Source: Acidobacteriota bacterium (GTDB lineage: Bacteria; Acidobacteriota; Terriglobia; Terriglobales; Acidobacteriaceae). From it: 9,450 nucleotides of DNA. The stretch spans positions 1 through 9,450 of the forward strand of contig JAJXXG010000325.1 in the NCBI GenBank assembly GCA_021781255.1, written 5' to 3'. A model generated the notes under the pieces. The model saw only the letters and a program-made list of their open reading frames with translations. It was not told the DNA's origin and did no database searches. Positions 1 through 7,371 of the stretch are shown piece after piece. Numbering within the stretch: position 1 is the first letter of the stretch; every line of letters starts with the position of its first letter. The position numbers and the translations under genes are program-made.

Positions 1-66
1 GCGCTTTCAACTATTGTAGCGGAGGTTGCAAGGGGGGGCGGGCCGGCGCCGCGCTTTCGCTCTCGC

Positions 67-531
67 TTATTCGATTGGGAAGGACGCCTGCGGGAATCTC
101 TCCAGAATTCCAAGGTTGCGCGCCATGCGCTCGGAGATGCGCAGAGGAATCGACTCCTGCAGGCCGAGAGTGAGCACCACGTAGCGCCGCCAGAAATACT
201 TTGTCTGCGAGAGGCGGATTTCGCTCCAGGGGATGCGCAGTGGCGAATGGCCCATGCGGAAGAGAAGCAAAACCGAGAGATAGAGGGCATCCTCGGCTGC
301 AGTGATGCGAACGATGCTGCTGTAGTGTGTCCAGAAGCGCATATAAACCGCATAGAACCATGGTCCCGCGGTTCTGGTTTCGCCGCAGGGATCAGATTGC
401 TGCCGGAAGCGCGCGGCGAGCGCCAGCCACCCGCTTATGGAGCCGATAAGCAGGCAAACGAGGACCCAGGCGGCGATAAAGATGATGGGGAATAGTGGTG
501 GGAACCAGGGCGGTGGCGTGTTTGGATTCAT
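67..531 (-). CDS. Small membrane-anchored protein of unknown function
   Basis: A 154-residue protein starting at ATG 529-531 and stopping with TAA at 67-69. Residues about 12-38 form one long hydrophobic segment (PLFPIIFIAAWVLV onward), predicted to be a single N-terminal membrane anchor. The remaining ~115 residues look soluble, with aromatic-rich beta-like stretches (ALYLSVLLLFRMG near 82-94, then IPWSEIRL near 100-107). From memory, the 'GLYLSVLFLFRxGHPPLxIPW' pattern recurs in small conserved hypothetical membrane proteins of many bacteria, which supports a real gene, but I know no function for them. It is the last gene of the minus-strand group, 39 bases after the antitoxin stop. No good Shine-Dalgarno sequence precedes the ATG, and no earlier start exists in frame before the TGA at 571-573. 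Translation may depend on coupling, or the start may be internal. Confidence 0.7.
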   Translation of the reverse strand: MNPNTPPPWFPPLFPIIFIAAWVLVCLLIGSISGWLALAARFRQQSDPCGETRTAGPWFYAVYMRFWTHYSSIVRITAAEDALYLSVLLLFRMGHSPLRIPWSEIRLSQTKYFWRRYVVLTLGLQESIPLRISERMARNLGILERFPQASFPIE

Positions 532-570
532 CAGGATGCGTGTGCAGTCCCGCTTGGAGCTCGCAGGTCT

Positions 571-792
571 TCAAGCGGCTGGGGCTGCTTTCTTTGCGGC
601 TTTGATGAGAACGCGCAGTGCCTGGTTCACCGACTCTGCATCCGGAAACGCCTCAGCTACGTCTGGGGCGAGCGTCACCATTACCACGTCCCTGGGGAAA
701 CGCTTGGCATATTTGCCGCGCACGGCGTGGGTGAAGTCGTACTCTTTGCGCATGTCTTTGTCTTCGGTCACCTGCTTACGGCTGCTGCTCAT
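571..792 (-). CDS. BrnA-like / ribbon-helix-helix type antitoxin
   Basis: A 73-residue basic protein, the partner of the BrnT toxin gene just upstream. The start is ATG 790-792, preceded by AAGGAAG at good spacing, and overlaps the last 17 bases of the toxin gene, as is common in toxin-antitoxin operons. The same frame is open upstream, but that longer reading lies inside brnT and is rejected. Residues 14-27 (MRKEYDFTHAVRGK) match the K-E-Y-D-F opening typical of CopG/BrnA-type antitoxins. Then VVMVTLAPDVAEAF (about 36-49) looks like the DNA-binding strand plus first helix of a ribbon-helix-helix fold, and a second helix follows (ESVNQALRVLIKAAKK). Expected role: bind and neutralise BrnT and repress its own operon. 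A second ATG at 751-753 (MRKEY) is an alternative start. The specific family name (BrnA versus generic CopG) is inferred mainly from the neighbour. Confidence 0.75.
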   Translation of the reverse strand: MSSSRKQVTEDKDMRKEYDFTHAVRGKYAKRFPRDVVMVTLAPDVAEAFPDAESVNQALRVLIKAAKKAAPAA

Positions 793-1060
793 AGCGCTTC
801 CTTTCCCTGGGCTCAGCCTTGCGGGCACTGATGATGCGGATGGTCTTTTCATTCTCAGTATGCACCAGAACCAAGAGGAGCTGGTGGGCCGACTTTCCGA
901 GGGCAATCCAGCGCTCCTCGTCAAGAGAATGCACCACATCAGGCTGAACCAGCAAGAGTGGATCACGAAAAACCGTTGCTGCTTCTTCGAAGGCCACGCC
1001 GTGCTTTAGCTCATTTCGGCGGGCTTTCACGGGGTCCCAGACAATAGACAGCGGTTGCAC
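776..1060 (-). CDS. brnT: BrnT family ribonuclease toxin
   Basis: A 94-residue protein with the BrnT (DUF497) pattern throughout: VWDPVKARRNELKHGVAFEE at residues 7-26, then ATVFRDP, an H-S-x-D-E-E-R-W segment, LLLVLVHTE, and IRIISARKAEPRERKRYE near the end. BrnT toxins have a RelE-like fold and inhibit translation by cleaving RNA; length and motifs are those of a full-length member. The start is GTG at 1058-1060; the codon just before it in the same frame is the TAA stop of the glycosyltransferase, so no longer start is possible. No strong ribosome site is visible, which suggests translational coupling to the gene upstream. The stop TAA (776-778) lies inside the antitoxin gene, giving the usual toxin-first brnT-antitoxin order. 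Any dedicated promoter would have to lie within the 3' end of the glycosyltransferase gene. Confidence 0.88.
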   Translation of the reverse strand: MQPLSIVWDPVKARRNELKHGVAFEEAATVFRDPLLLVQPDVVHSLDEERWIALGKSAHQLLLVLVHTENEKTIRIISARKAEPRERKRYEQQP

Positions 1061-2737
1061 TTACACGCCCACAGGGAACGGCTTGGGGCTGGATTCCTCA
1101 GTGTTTGCCCCGCCGGTGCGCCAGCGCTCAAAGCGGCCCTGCAGCAGGCTCATCAGGCCGGTGTACCAGTAACCGATGACGAACAGGATGAGGAACGGCG
1201 CGGTGAAGTAGTTCTGGTTTGAGAAGGTGTAGAGAATGGCGAGGAAGAAGTAGGCGCCGATGAGCAGTTCAATCCAGGGGGCCAGCACCAGGCGTTTGCG
1301 ATACTTGGCTGCCTTGGACTTCTCGCCCTTCTGAGCCACGCGGTACTTCGGGGTGCGGACGAAGGCGCTTTTGATGCCGAGCAGCGCTTCCATCACGGCC
1401 TTGGTGTTGGTGACCGTGAGGCCGATGCCGAGCGCCATCAGGAAGGGCAGGTAGAGGAAGGTCTTCATCCAGCTTTTGGGGAACAACTCGCGCTGGCTGA
1501 CCACGTAGAACACGGCAATGGAGAACGTGGAGGCCGTGAAGAGCGGCACATCGATGAGCAGCATCTGGAACCAGCCCTGATAGAAGCGCACGATCATGGC
1601 GGGCATCAGCAGTGCGGTCATGATGACCATGAGCGGATAGCTAAGGTTGGCGGTGAGGTGGTAGACGGCCTCGATCTTGATGCGGCGCTCCACGTTGGAG
1701 CGGAAGATCATGGGCAGCACCTTGATGCTGGTCTGGATGAGTCCCTTGGCCCAGCGCGCCTGCTGTGTTTTGAAGGCGGTCATCTCGATGGGCAGCTCGG
1801 AGGGGCACTCGATATTGGGCAGGTACTTGAACTTCCAGCCGGCCATCTGCGAGCGGTAGCTGAGGTCAGTGTCCTCCGTGAGCGTGTCGTGCTGCCAGCC
1901 ACCGCCGTCGGAGATGGCCTGGCGCCGCCACATGCCTGCGGTGCCGTTGAAGTTGAAGAAGTCGCCGGAGCGCGCGCGGGCGCCATGCTCCAGGACGAAG
2001 TGGCCGTCGAGCAGGATGGCCTCGATCTGGGTGAGCATGCTGTAGTCGCGGTTCAGGTGGGTCCAGCGGGTCTGCACCATGCCGATCTCCGGCTCGGCGA
2101 AGTGGTGGATCACCTTCATGAGCCAGTCCGGCGGAGGAACGAAGTCGGCGTCGAAGATGGCGACGAACTCGCCTTTGGCCACTTTGAGGCCGGCGTCGAG
2201 GGCTCCGGCCTTGAAGCCGTGGCGGTTGGTGCGGTGGATGTAGACGATGGGGTGGCCCATGGAGGCGTAGCGCGCCACGATGCCGGCGGCGACCTCCGTG
2301 GTTTCGTCAGTCGAGTCGTCGAGCACCTGGATTTCGAGCTTTTCGCGCGGGTACTCCATGGCGCAGACGGCCTCAATCAGGCGGTCGATTACGAACTGCT
2401 CGTTGAAGATGGGCAACTGGACGGTGACGTTGGGCAGCTCGTCAAAGTGCTTTGGCGGATTGGGATTGTAGTTCTTGCGGTATTTGAAATAGATGTAGCA
2501 GAGCGTGTAGCGGTGGATGCCGTAGATGGCAAGGGTGATCATGACCGCGAAGTACGGAATCAGCAGGGCAAGATCGAACCAGTTCCAGTGGTAGAGGCCT
2601 TTGAAGGTCTGGTCGGCATACTGCATCTTCAGGTAATGGCGCAGACCGTTTTGCGGGGCAAAGGCGAGCAGCGCGGCCACCTGGGAAGGCAGCCCGGCAA
2701 GCAGACCGGCGGTGAGTTTGAGGCTGGCGGCAAGCAC
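1061..2737 (-). CDS. Membrane-bound processive family 2 glycosyltransferase (CsLA/cellulose-synthase-like)
   Basis: A 558-residue inner-membrane enzyme expected to polymerise or transfer sugar from a nucleotide-sugar donor to a surface or exported glycan. The GT-A signature residues are present in order: DDSTD (140-144), FDADF with the metal-binding DxD (195-199), TEDTD with the likely catalytic Asp 289 (287-291), and QQARW (325-329), the set expected of processive GT2 enzymes such as cellulose, hyaluronan or mannan synthases. One membrane segment precedes the catalytic domain (about 54-74) and about five follow it (about 366-386, 393-413, 425-445, 487-505, 511-531). No PilZ domain is seen. 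The product cannot be told from sequence; mannan/CsLA-like is the nearest resemblance I recall. The start is uncertain: GTG 2735-2737 is used here, but a strong GGAGG sits 7 bases before an in-frame CTG at 2744-2746, and ATG at 2624-2626 (KMQYAD) is a shorter choice. Confidence 0.88.
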   Translation of the reverse strand: MLAASLKLTAGLLAGLPSQVAALLAFAPQNGLRHYLKMQYADQTFKGLYHWNWFDLALLIPYFAVMITLAIYGIHRYTLCYIYFKYRKNYNPNPPKHFDELPNVTVQLPIFNEQFVIDRLIEAVCAMEYPREKLEIQVLDDSTDETTEVAAGIVARYASMGHPIVYIHRTNRHGFKAGALDAGLKVAKGEFVAIFDADFVPPPDWLMKVIHHFAEPEIGMVQTRWTHLNRDYSMLTQIEAILLDGHFVLEHGARARSGDFFNFNGTAGMWRRQAISDGGGWQHDTLTEDTDLSYRSQMAGWKFKYLPNIECPSELPIEMTAFKTQQARWAKGLIQTSIKVLPMIFRSNVERRIKIEAVYHLTANLSYPLMVIMTALLMPAMIVRFYQGWFQMLLIDVPLFTASTFSIAVFYVVSQRELFPKSWMKTFLYLPFLMALGIGLTVTNTKAVMEALLGIKSAFVRTPKYRVAQKGEKSKAAKYRKRLVLAPWIELLIGAYFFLAILYTFSNQNYFTAPFLILFVIGYWYTGLMSLLQGRFERWRTGGANTEESSPKPFPVGV

Positions 2738-2753
2738 GGCGAACAGGGCAACG

Positions 2754-2758
2754 CCTCC
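2754..2758 (-). promoter_or_regulatory. Shine-Dalgarno GGAGG for the glycosyltransferase
   Basis: On the minus strand GGAGG lies 7 bases before an in-frame CTG (2744-2746) and 16 bases before the GTG at 2735-2737. It therefore bears directly on the start choice: either a rare CTG start is used, or the site is too far from the GTG to be its ribosome-binding site. Confidence 0.4.
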
Positions 2759-2775
2759 ACGACTGGGATAACGGC

Positions 2776-2781
2776 ATTGTA
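2776..2781 (-). promoter_or_regulatory. Candidate -10 element for the glycosyltransferase operon
   Basis: TACAAT on the minus strand, about 40 bases upstream of the glycosyltransferase start and just upstream of GGAGG, so a transcript starting here would carry a short leader. No matching -35 hexamer supports it. Confidence 0.3.
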
Positions 2782-2863
2782 CGCGATTTGGGCATCGGGG
2801 CAGGGCGGAAGCGGCGGGAGCGAGTTGCCGCCGGCTCGGCTGCTGGCGTAAGGTGGCTCAGTC

Positions 2864-2869
2864 AGGAGG
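2864..2869 (+). promoter_or_regulatory. Ribosome-binding site AGGAGG of the acyl-CoA dehydrogenase gene
   Basis: A full AGGAGG lies 12 bases before ATG 2882. The spacing is on the long side, but no other start codon lies closer, and the encoded N-terminus (GGSFLLDSRTPAEVFTPED) matches the usual beginning of this enzyme type, so the ATG is accepted. Confidence 0.65.
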
Positions 2870-2881
2870 CGTATACCGCTT

Positions 2882-4672
2882 ATGACTGCTTCCTTTGTGA
2901 TTGCCGCTGCAGGCGGCAGCTTTCTTCTGGATTCCCGTACTCCCGCTGAAGTGTTTACCCCGGAAGACCTGAACGAGGAACAGCGCCAGATTGCGGCGAT
3001 GGCCGCGCAGTTTGCGCGCGAGGAGGTTGAGCCGGCCGCGGAGGAGATTGAGGCCAAGAAGCCGGGCGTGATAGCCGGACTGATGCGCAAGGCCGGAGAA
3101 CTGGGCCTGACGGCTGTCGATATTCCGGAAGAGTATGGCGGCATGGGGCTGGACAAGGTGAGCTCCACGCTGATTACGGACCACATTTCGGTGCTGGCCA
3201 GCTTTTCCACGGCGTTTGGCGCGCATATCGGCATCGCCACTCTGCCGCTGGTCTGGTATGGCACGGAGGAGCAGAAGCAGCGTTATCTGCCCAGGCTGGC
3301 CTCGGGCGAGTGGATTGGAGGCTACGGCCTGTCCGAGGCCAGCTCCGGCTCGGACGCCATGAATATCCGCACGCGGGCGACGCTTTCGGCCGACGGCAGC
3401 CACTACACGCTGAACGGCGAGAAGATGTGGATTACCAACGGCGCCATTGCGGGGCTGTACACCGTGTTTGCCAAGATTGACGGCGAAAAGTTTTCCGCCT
3501 TTCTGGTGGAGCGCGATGCTCCGGGGCTGACGGTGGGCGCGGAGGAGCACAAGCTGGGGATTCGCGGCTCGTCCACCTGCCCGCTGGTGCTGCAGGATTG
3601 CCGGGTGCCCGCCGCGAACCTGCTGGGCGAGCCGGGCAAGGGACACCATATCGCGTTCAATGTGCTGAACGTGGGCCGGTTCAAGCTGGGCGTGGCCTGC
3701 ATGGGCGGAGCGCGGCACGCCATGGCGCATATGATTCGCTATGCGCGGGAGCGGAAGGCCTTCGGCAAGGCGATTGCGGAGTTCGGGCTGATTCAGCGGA
3801 AGATCTCCACTGCGGCCACGCGGCTGTTTGCCACGGAGAGCATGGCGTATCGCACGGCGGGCCTGATGGATGCAGGGATGGGGGGCCTGAGCGCGGATAT
3901 GGCGCGCGAACCGCGCGAGATTCAGCGGCACATTGAGGAGTATGCCGTCGAGTGCTCGATTCTGAAGGTGTACGGGTCCGAGATGCTGGCGGTGGTGGCC
4001 GACGAACTGGTGGCCACCATGGGCGGCTACGGCTACGTGGAGGACTATCCGGCGGAGCGCTTCTATCGCGATGCGCGCATCAACCGCATCTTCGAGGGGA
4101 CGAACGAGATCAACCGGATGATCATTACCGGCTGGCTGATGAAGCGGGCGATGAATGGCCAGCTGCCGCTGCTGGGCGCCATCAAAAAGCTGATGGATGA
4201 GGTGATGCAGCCGCCTTCCTTTGACGGTGGCGGCGAGACGGGCGAGCCGCTGGCGCGGGAGGCTGAAGTGCTGGCCGGCGTGCGGAAGATTGCGCTGTTT
4301 GCCGCTGGCGTGGCCAGCCAGCGGTTCCTGGCCGAGCTGCAGGAGCAGCAGGAGGTGATGGCCGACCTGGCGGACATCATCGCGCAGGTGTACGCGCTGG
4401 AGTCTGCGCTGCTGCGGGCGCGCAAGCTGGAGGCGGGCCGGCGCGGGCAGGCTGCGGTGGCGGCTGCCATGACCGGTCTGCTGGCGGATGAGAGCATGGC
4501 GGTGGCCGAACAGGCCGCAAAGCGCGTACTGGCGGCCTGTGCCGAAGGCGATGCGCTGCGCACGCAATTGGCGATTCTGCGCAGGCTGGCGAAGATGGTG
4601 CCCGCCGATGCGGTGGCGCTGAGCCGCGCCGTGGCACAGCACTGCATTGCCGCCGAGCGATACCCCCTGTAA
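2882..4672 (+). CDS. Acyl-CoA dehydrogenase, long FadE/YusJ (VLCAD-like) type
   Basis: A 596-residue FAD enzyme expected to catalyse the first, alpha-beta dehydrogenation step of fatty acid beta-oxidation in the cytoplasm, passing electrons to electron-transfer flavoprotein. The N-terminal helical domain (about 30-145) is followed by the substrate and FAD signature GLSEASSGSD (149-158) and KMWITNG (181-187), then the C-terminal helical domain with RKAFGKAIAEFGLIQ (291-305), MGGYGY (380-385) and RIFEGTNEINR (402-412), where Glu 405 is the expected catalytic base. Residues ~430-596 form the extra C-terminal domain of the ~600-residue class, found in Bacillus FadE (YusJ) and mitochondrial VLCAD/ACAD9 but not in ~380-residue acyl-CoA dehydrogenases. 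The opening GGSFLLDSRTPAEVFTPED also matches Bacillus FadE as I remember it. Chain length is inferred to be long. It stands alone here: no thiolase or hydratase gene is adjacent, and a hairpin follows its stop. Confidence 0.93.
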   Translation: MTASFVIAAAGGSFLLDSRTPAEVFTPEDLNEEQRQIAAMAAQFAREEVEPAAEEIEAKKPGVIAGLMRKAGELGLTAVDIPEEYGGMGLDKVSSTLITDHISVLASFSTAFGAHIGIATLPLVWYGTEEQKQRYLPRLASGEWIGGYGLSEASSGSDAMNIRTRATLSADGSHYTLNGEKMWITNGAIAGLYTVFAKIDGEKFSAFLVERDAPGLTVGAEEHKLGIRGSSTCPLVLQDCRVPAANLLGEPGKGHHIAFNVLNVGRFKLGVACMGGARHAMAHMIRYARERKAFGKAIAEFGLIQRKISTAATRLFATESMAYRTAGLMDAGMGGLSADMAREPREIQRHIEEYAVECSILKVYGSEMLAVVADELVATMGGYGYVEDYPAERFYRDARINRIFEGTNEINRMIITGWLMKRAMNGQLPLLGAIKKLMDEVMQPPSFDGGGETGEPLAREAEVLAGVRKIALFAAGVASQRFLAELQEQQEVMADLADIIAQVYALESALLRARKLEAGRRGQAAVAAAMTGLLADESMAVAEQAAKRVLAACAEGDALRTQLAILRRLAKMVPADAVALSRAVAQHCIAAERYPL

Positions 4673-4674
4673 GC

Positions 4675-4703
4675 CGCTGGGGCCGCTGATGGCGGCTCCA
4701 GCG
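4675..4703 (+). terminator. Strong hairpin after the acyl-CoA dehydrogenase gene
   Basis: A 12-pair stem (CGCTGGGGCCGC against GGCGGCTCCAGCG, one G-T pair) with a 5-base loop TGATG begins 2 bases after the TAA stop at 4670-4672. No T-run follows (the next bases are CAAGGCCC), so it is either a non-canonical terminator or a structure that protects the mRNA 3' end. It suggests the GH31 gene downstream is transcribed separately. Confidence 0.6.
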
Positions 4704-4743
4704 CAAGGCCCTTAACTGGAAAGAGCGGGAACCTGCTACAAGA

Positions 4744-4760
4744 CCGCAAAAGATTTGCGG
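4744..4760. promoter_or_regulatory. Perfect inverted repeat upstream of the GH31 gene, possible operator
   Basis: CCGCAAA-AGA-TTTGCGG: two perfect 7-base arms around a 3-base centre, ending 53 bases before the GH31 start. The position, in the only upstream gap of a sugar-degrading gene, suits a regulator-binding site. It does not have the even-centred CG core typical of LacI-family operators, so the regulator class is unknown. It could instead be a short transcript hairpin. Confidence 0.4.
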
Positions 4761-4813
4761 CGGAGAGCCTGTGCGCATTGGTAACATGACTTGCTGTTCA
4801 GGAGAAATAGAGC

Positions 4814-7369
4814 ATGAAACGCAGCACCCTTTGCTTGACTGTTTGTCTGGCTGTATTCGCCGCAATCCACCAATCCAATCTGCAGGCGGCACAGCCGCCG
4901 AACAGGCCAAACAATGCGTCGCAGGCTCGCGTGGAGCTGGACGCCGTAACCGATGCCAGGGCATTGCCGGATGGCATTCAAATTCGCGCGGGAGAAGCGC
5001 AACTGCGCATCACCGCACTGCGCGAGGACATTGTGCGCGTGCGCGTGTCGCCGAACGCGCAACTGCCTGAGGATGCGTCCTGGGCGGTGCTGCCGGAGGC
5101 GCGCACGAAAACCGTGGCTGTGCAGGCCATCTCGGACGCCGCTGCCGTGGGATTTCGCACGCCGAAGCTGGATGTCCGCGTGGAGCGCAAGCCGCTGCGG
5201 CTGGTGGTGCGCGACACGGCCGGGCATGTGATCTGCGCCGACGCGCTGGGCAGGCCCACGGCCTTCAAGCTGGGCGGCTTTACCGTTGCCAAGCAAATGC
5301 CGGACGACGAGCAGTTCTACGGCCTGGGAGACAAGACGGGGCTGTTCAACCGGCGTGACCAGGCGTACACGCTGTGGAACACGGATGTGGGACCGCAGGA
5401 GGCGACGGATCCGCTGTACAAGAGCATCCCGTTCTTCCTGGCGATTACGCACGACCGCAGCTACGGGCTGTTCCTCGACAACACGTGGCGCACGTGGTTT
5501 GACTTTGGCAAGACGGCGCGCGATGCCTACACGTTTGGTTCGGAGGGCGGACCGCTGGACTACTACGTGATCTACGGGCCCACGCCGAAGCAGGTGGTGG
5601 AGGGTTACGCGTATCTGACGGGCAAGCCGCCGCTGCCGCCGATGTGGGCGCTGGGCTTTCAGCAGTCGCGGTACAGTTACTCGCCGGAGTCGCAGGTGCG
5701 CGACGTGGCCAACCGGCTGCGCGCGGACAAGATTCCGTCGGACGTGCTGTATCTGGACATCGATTACCAGTACCGCAACCGGCCGTTCACGGTGGACCCC
5801 GACCGGTTCCCGAACTTTCCGGGGCTGGTGGCGGACCTGAAGAAGCAGCACTTCCACCTGGTGACGATTACGGATCTGCACATTGCGCACATTGCCAACC
5901 AGGGATACATGCCGTATGACACCGGGCACGCCGGCGACAACTTTGTGAAGAACCCCGACGGCAGCGAGTTTGTGGGCGTGGTGTGGCCGGGGCCCGCGGT
6001 GTTCCCCGACTTTACGCGCGAGAAGACGCGCGCGTGGTGGGGCGGGCTCTACAAGCAGTTTGCGCAGGACGGCGTGTCGGGCTTCTGGAACGACATGAAC
6101 GAGCCCTCGGTGTTTGACGGCCCCGGCAAGACCATGCCGCTGGATACGGTGCATCGCATTGAGGAGCCGGGCTTCAGGACGCGCACGGCAACGCATGCCG
6201 AGATTCACAACATTGTGGGTATGGAGAACGAGCGCGCCACATATGACGGTCTGCTGAAGCTGCGGCCCGATGAGCGGCCGTTTGTGCTGACGCGCGCCAC
6301 GTATGCCGGCGGTCAGCGCTTCGGGTTTACGTGGACGGGCGACAACTCCTCGACGTGGAACCATCTGCGGCTGGCGACCCAGATGCTCCTGAATCTGGGA
6401 ATGAGCGGCATCTCGATGGTGGGGGATGATATCGGCGGATTCAACGGCTCGCCGCAGCCGGACCTGCTGACCAAGTGGATTGAGATGGGCGCGTTCAACC
6501 CCATGTACCGCGACCACTCCACGATTGGCTCGCTGCCGCAGGAGGTGTGGGTCCACGGGCCGCAGCAGGAGGCGATCCGGCGGCGCTATATTGACACGCG
6601 CTACCGGCTGCTGCCCTACATCTACACGCTGGCCGAGGAGGCCTCGCGCACGGGGCTGCCGCTGGTACGCCCGCTGTTCATGGAGTTTCCCGGCTACTAC
6701 GACTCTGCGGACTCGGAGTTCCTGCTGGGCCGCTCGCTGCTGGTGGCGCCGCCGTCGTTGCCGGATATGCTGGACGACTATGCGGTCTCGTATCCGCCGG
6801 GGCCGTGGTACGACTTCTGGACCGGCGAAAAGATGCCGGCGCAACGCACGGGTCCAAACATCGTCCAGGTGGCAGAGACGGTTTCCCAGGGGCAGTCGCT
6901 CTCGCAGTTTCCTGAGCCGTACACGATTCATCCCACGCTGGAGACTCTGCCGGTGTATGTGCGCGGCGGCAGCGTGATTCCGATGCAGCCGCTGGTGCAG
7001 AGCACGGATGAGACGCCAAACGGTCCGCTGGAACTGCGCGTGTATCCGGGGCCGCAGTGCGAGGGCTCGTTGTATCTGGATGACGGGCACACCTTCCGCT
7101 ACAAGCAGGGCGAGTATCTGCGGCAGTCGTTTACGTGCCGCGCCGAGGCCAAGGCCGTTACGCTGGCCTTTGGCGCGCGCGAGGGCAGCTACGCGCCGTG
7201 GTGGAAGAGCATCGAGGTCGTTGTCTACGGCTGGCAGTCAGAGCATGCCGAGGTGAAGCTATCCGGCTCAACCGAAGCGCTGAAGACAACGTATGACGCA
7301 AAGGCGCACGCGCTGCATGTCGTCATTCCCGACGTTGCCGGGAAGCAGGAACTGCAGGTGGGGAGGTAG
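4814..7369 (+). CDS. Secreted glycoside hydrolase family 31 alpha-glycosidase (probable alpha-glucosidase)
   Basis: An 851-residue enzyme expected to release alpha-linked sugar (glucose most likely; xylose possible) from the non-reducing end of oligosaccharides outside the cytoplasm. The start ATG follows AGGAG (4800-4804) by 9 bases. Residues 1-26 form a signal peptide (MKRS, hydrophobic LCLTVCLAVFAA, probable cleavage near LQAA). The N-terminal beta-sandwich includes FYGLGDKTGLFNRR (168-181). The catalytic barrel carries LDIDYQYRNRPFTVDPDRFP (314-333), GFWNDMNEP with nucleophile Asp 427 (423-431), and FTWTGDNSS with expected acid/base Asp 510 (505-513). GAFNPMYRDHS (559-569) and RYRLLPYIYTL (596-606) complete the family pattern, followed by C-terminal beta domains with PVYVRGGSVIP (713-723). 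All catalytic residues are present, so it should be active. It is flanked by hairpins and looks like a single-gene unit with no transporter or other hydrolase adjacent. Confidence 0.93.
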   Translation: MKRSTLCLTVCLAVFAAIHQSNLQAAQPPNRPNNASQARVELDAVTDARALPDGIQIRAGEAQLRITALREDIVRVRVSPNAQLPEDASWAVLPEARTKTVAVQAISDAAAVGFRTPKLDVRVERKPLRLVVRDTAGHVICADALGRPTAFKLGGFTVAKQMPDDEQFYGLGDKTGLFNRRDQAYTLWNTDVGPQEATDPLYKSIPFFLAITHDRSYGLFLDNTWRTWFDFGKTARDAYTFGSEGGPLDYYVIYGPTPKQVVEGYAYLTGKPPLPPMWALGFQQSRYSYSPESQVRDVANRLRADKIPSDVLYLDIDYQYRNRPFTVDPDRFPNFPGLVADLKKQHFHLVTITDLHIAHIANQGYMPYDTGHAGDNFVKNPDGSEFVGVVWPGPAVFPDFTREKTRAWWGGLYKQFAQDGVSGFWNDMNEPSVFDGPGKTMPLDTVHRIEEPGFRTRTATHAEIHNIVGMENERATYDGLLKLRPDERPFVLTRATYAGGQRFGFTWTGDNSSTWNHLRLATQMLLNLGMSGISMVGDDIGGFNGSPQPDLLTKWIEMGAFNPMYRDHSTIGSLPQEVWVHGPQQEAIRRRYIDTRYRLLPYIYTLAEEASRTGLPLVRPLFMEFPGYYDSADSEFLLGRSLLVAPPSLPDMLDDYAVSYPPGPWYDFWTGEKMPAQRTGPNIVQVAETVSQGQSLSQFPEPYTIHPTLETLPVYVRGGSVIPMQPLVQSTDETPNGPLELRVYPGPQCEGSLYLDDGHTFRYKQGEYLRQSFTCRAEAKAVTLAFGAREGSYAPWWKSIEVVVYGWQSEHAEVKLSGSTEALKTTYDAKAHALHVVIPDVAGKQELQVGR

Positions 7370-7371
7370 AC

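Larger units (their letters stand above)
2738..2881. promoter_or_regulatory. Divergent intergenic region between glycosyltransferase and acyl-CoA dehydrogenase
   Basis: This gap separates two genes that point away from each other, so it should hold promoters for both. On the minus strand a TACAAT hexamer (5 of 6 to the sigma-70 -10 consensus) lies at 2781-2776; I find no convincing -35 at 16-18 bases. On the plus strand TTGCCG at 2825-2830 followed 18 bases later by TAAGGT is only a weak match. No clear operator palindrome is seen. Promoter assignments are inference. Confidence 0.45.

Noticed and set aside
13..18. TACAAT on the minus strand near the left edge as a promoter for a gene outside the window
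   Set aside because: No -35 hexamer at a usable distance (TTGCAA lies only 7 bases away), and nothing downstream is visible.
793..966. A 58-residue N-terminal extension of the antitoxin
   Set aside because: It lies wholly within brnT in another frame and reads as Ser/Trp/Cys-rich noise. The ATG at 790-792 has a good ribosome site and gives the normal antitoxin length.
437..1009. A 190-codon plus-strand frame across the antitoxin and toxin genes
   Set aside because: No recognisable domain, and it opposes two genes with clear family patterns on the minus strand.
1658..2851. A 397-codon open frame on the plus strand opposite the glycosyltransferase gene
   Set aside because: Composition dominated by Val, Gly, Asp and Glu with no motif; the opposite strand carries all the GT2 catalytic residues.
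2858..4642. A 594-codon open frame on the minus strand opposite the acyl-CoA dehydrogenase gene
   Set aside because: Histidine- and arginine-rich translation without family signatures; an antisense by-product of G+C-rich third positions in a confirmed enzyme gene.
4778..4787. A sigma-70 promoter just before the GH31 gene (TTGCGG with TTGGTA or TAACAT)
   Set aside because: Spacing of 17 gives a poor -10, and the better -10 (TAACAT) sits 21 bases away, so no pair is convincing.
4736..7090. A 784-codon open frame on the minus strand opposite the GH31 gene
   Set aside because: Its translation is rich in Arg, His, Leu and Val with low complexity and has no recognisable motif. It mirrors the codon bias of the real GH31 gene, whose catalytic motifs are intact.
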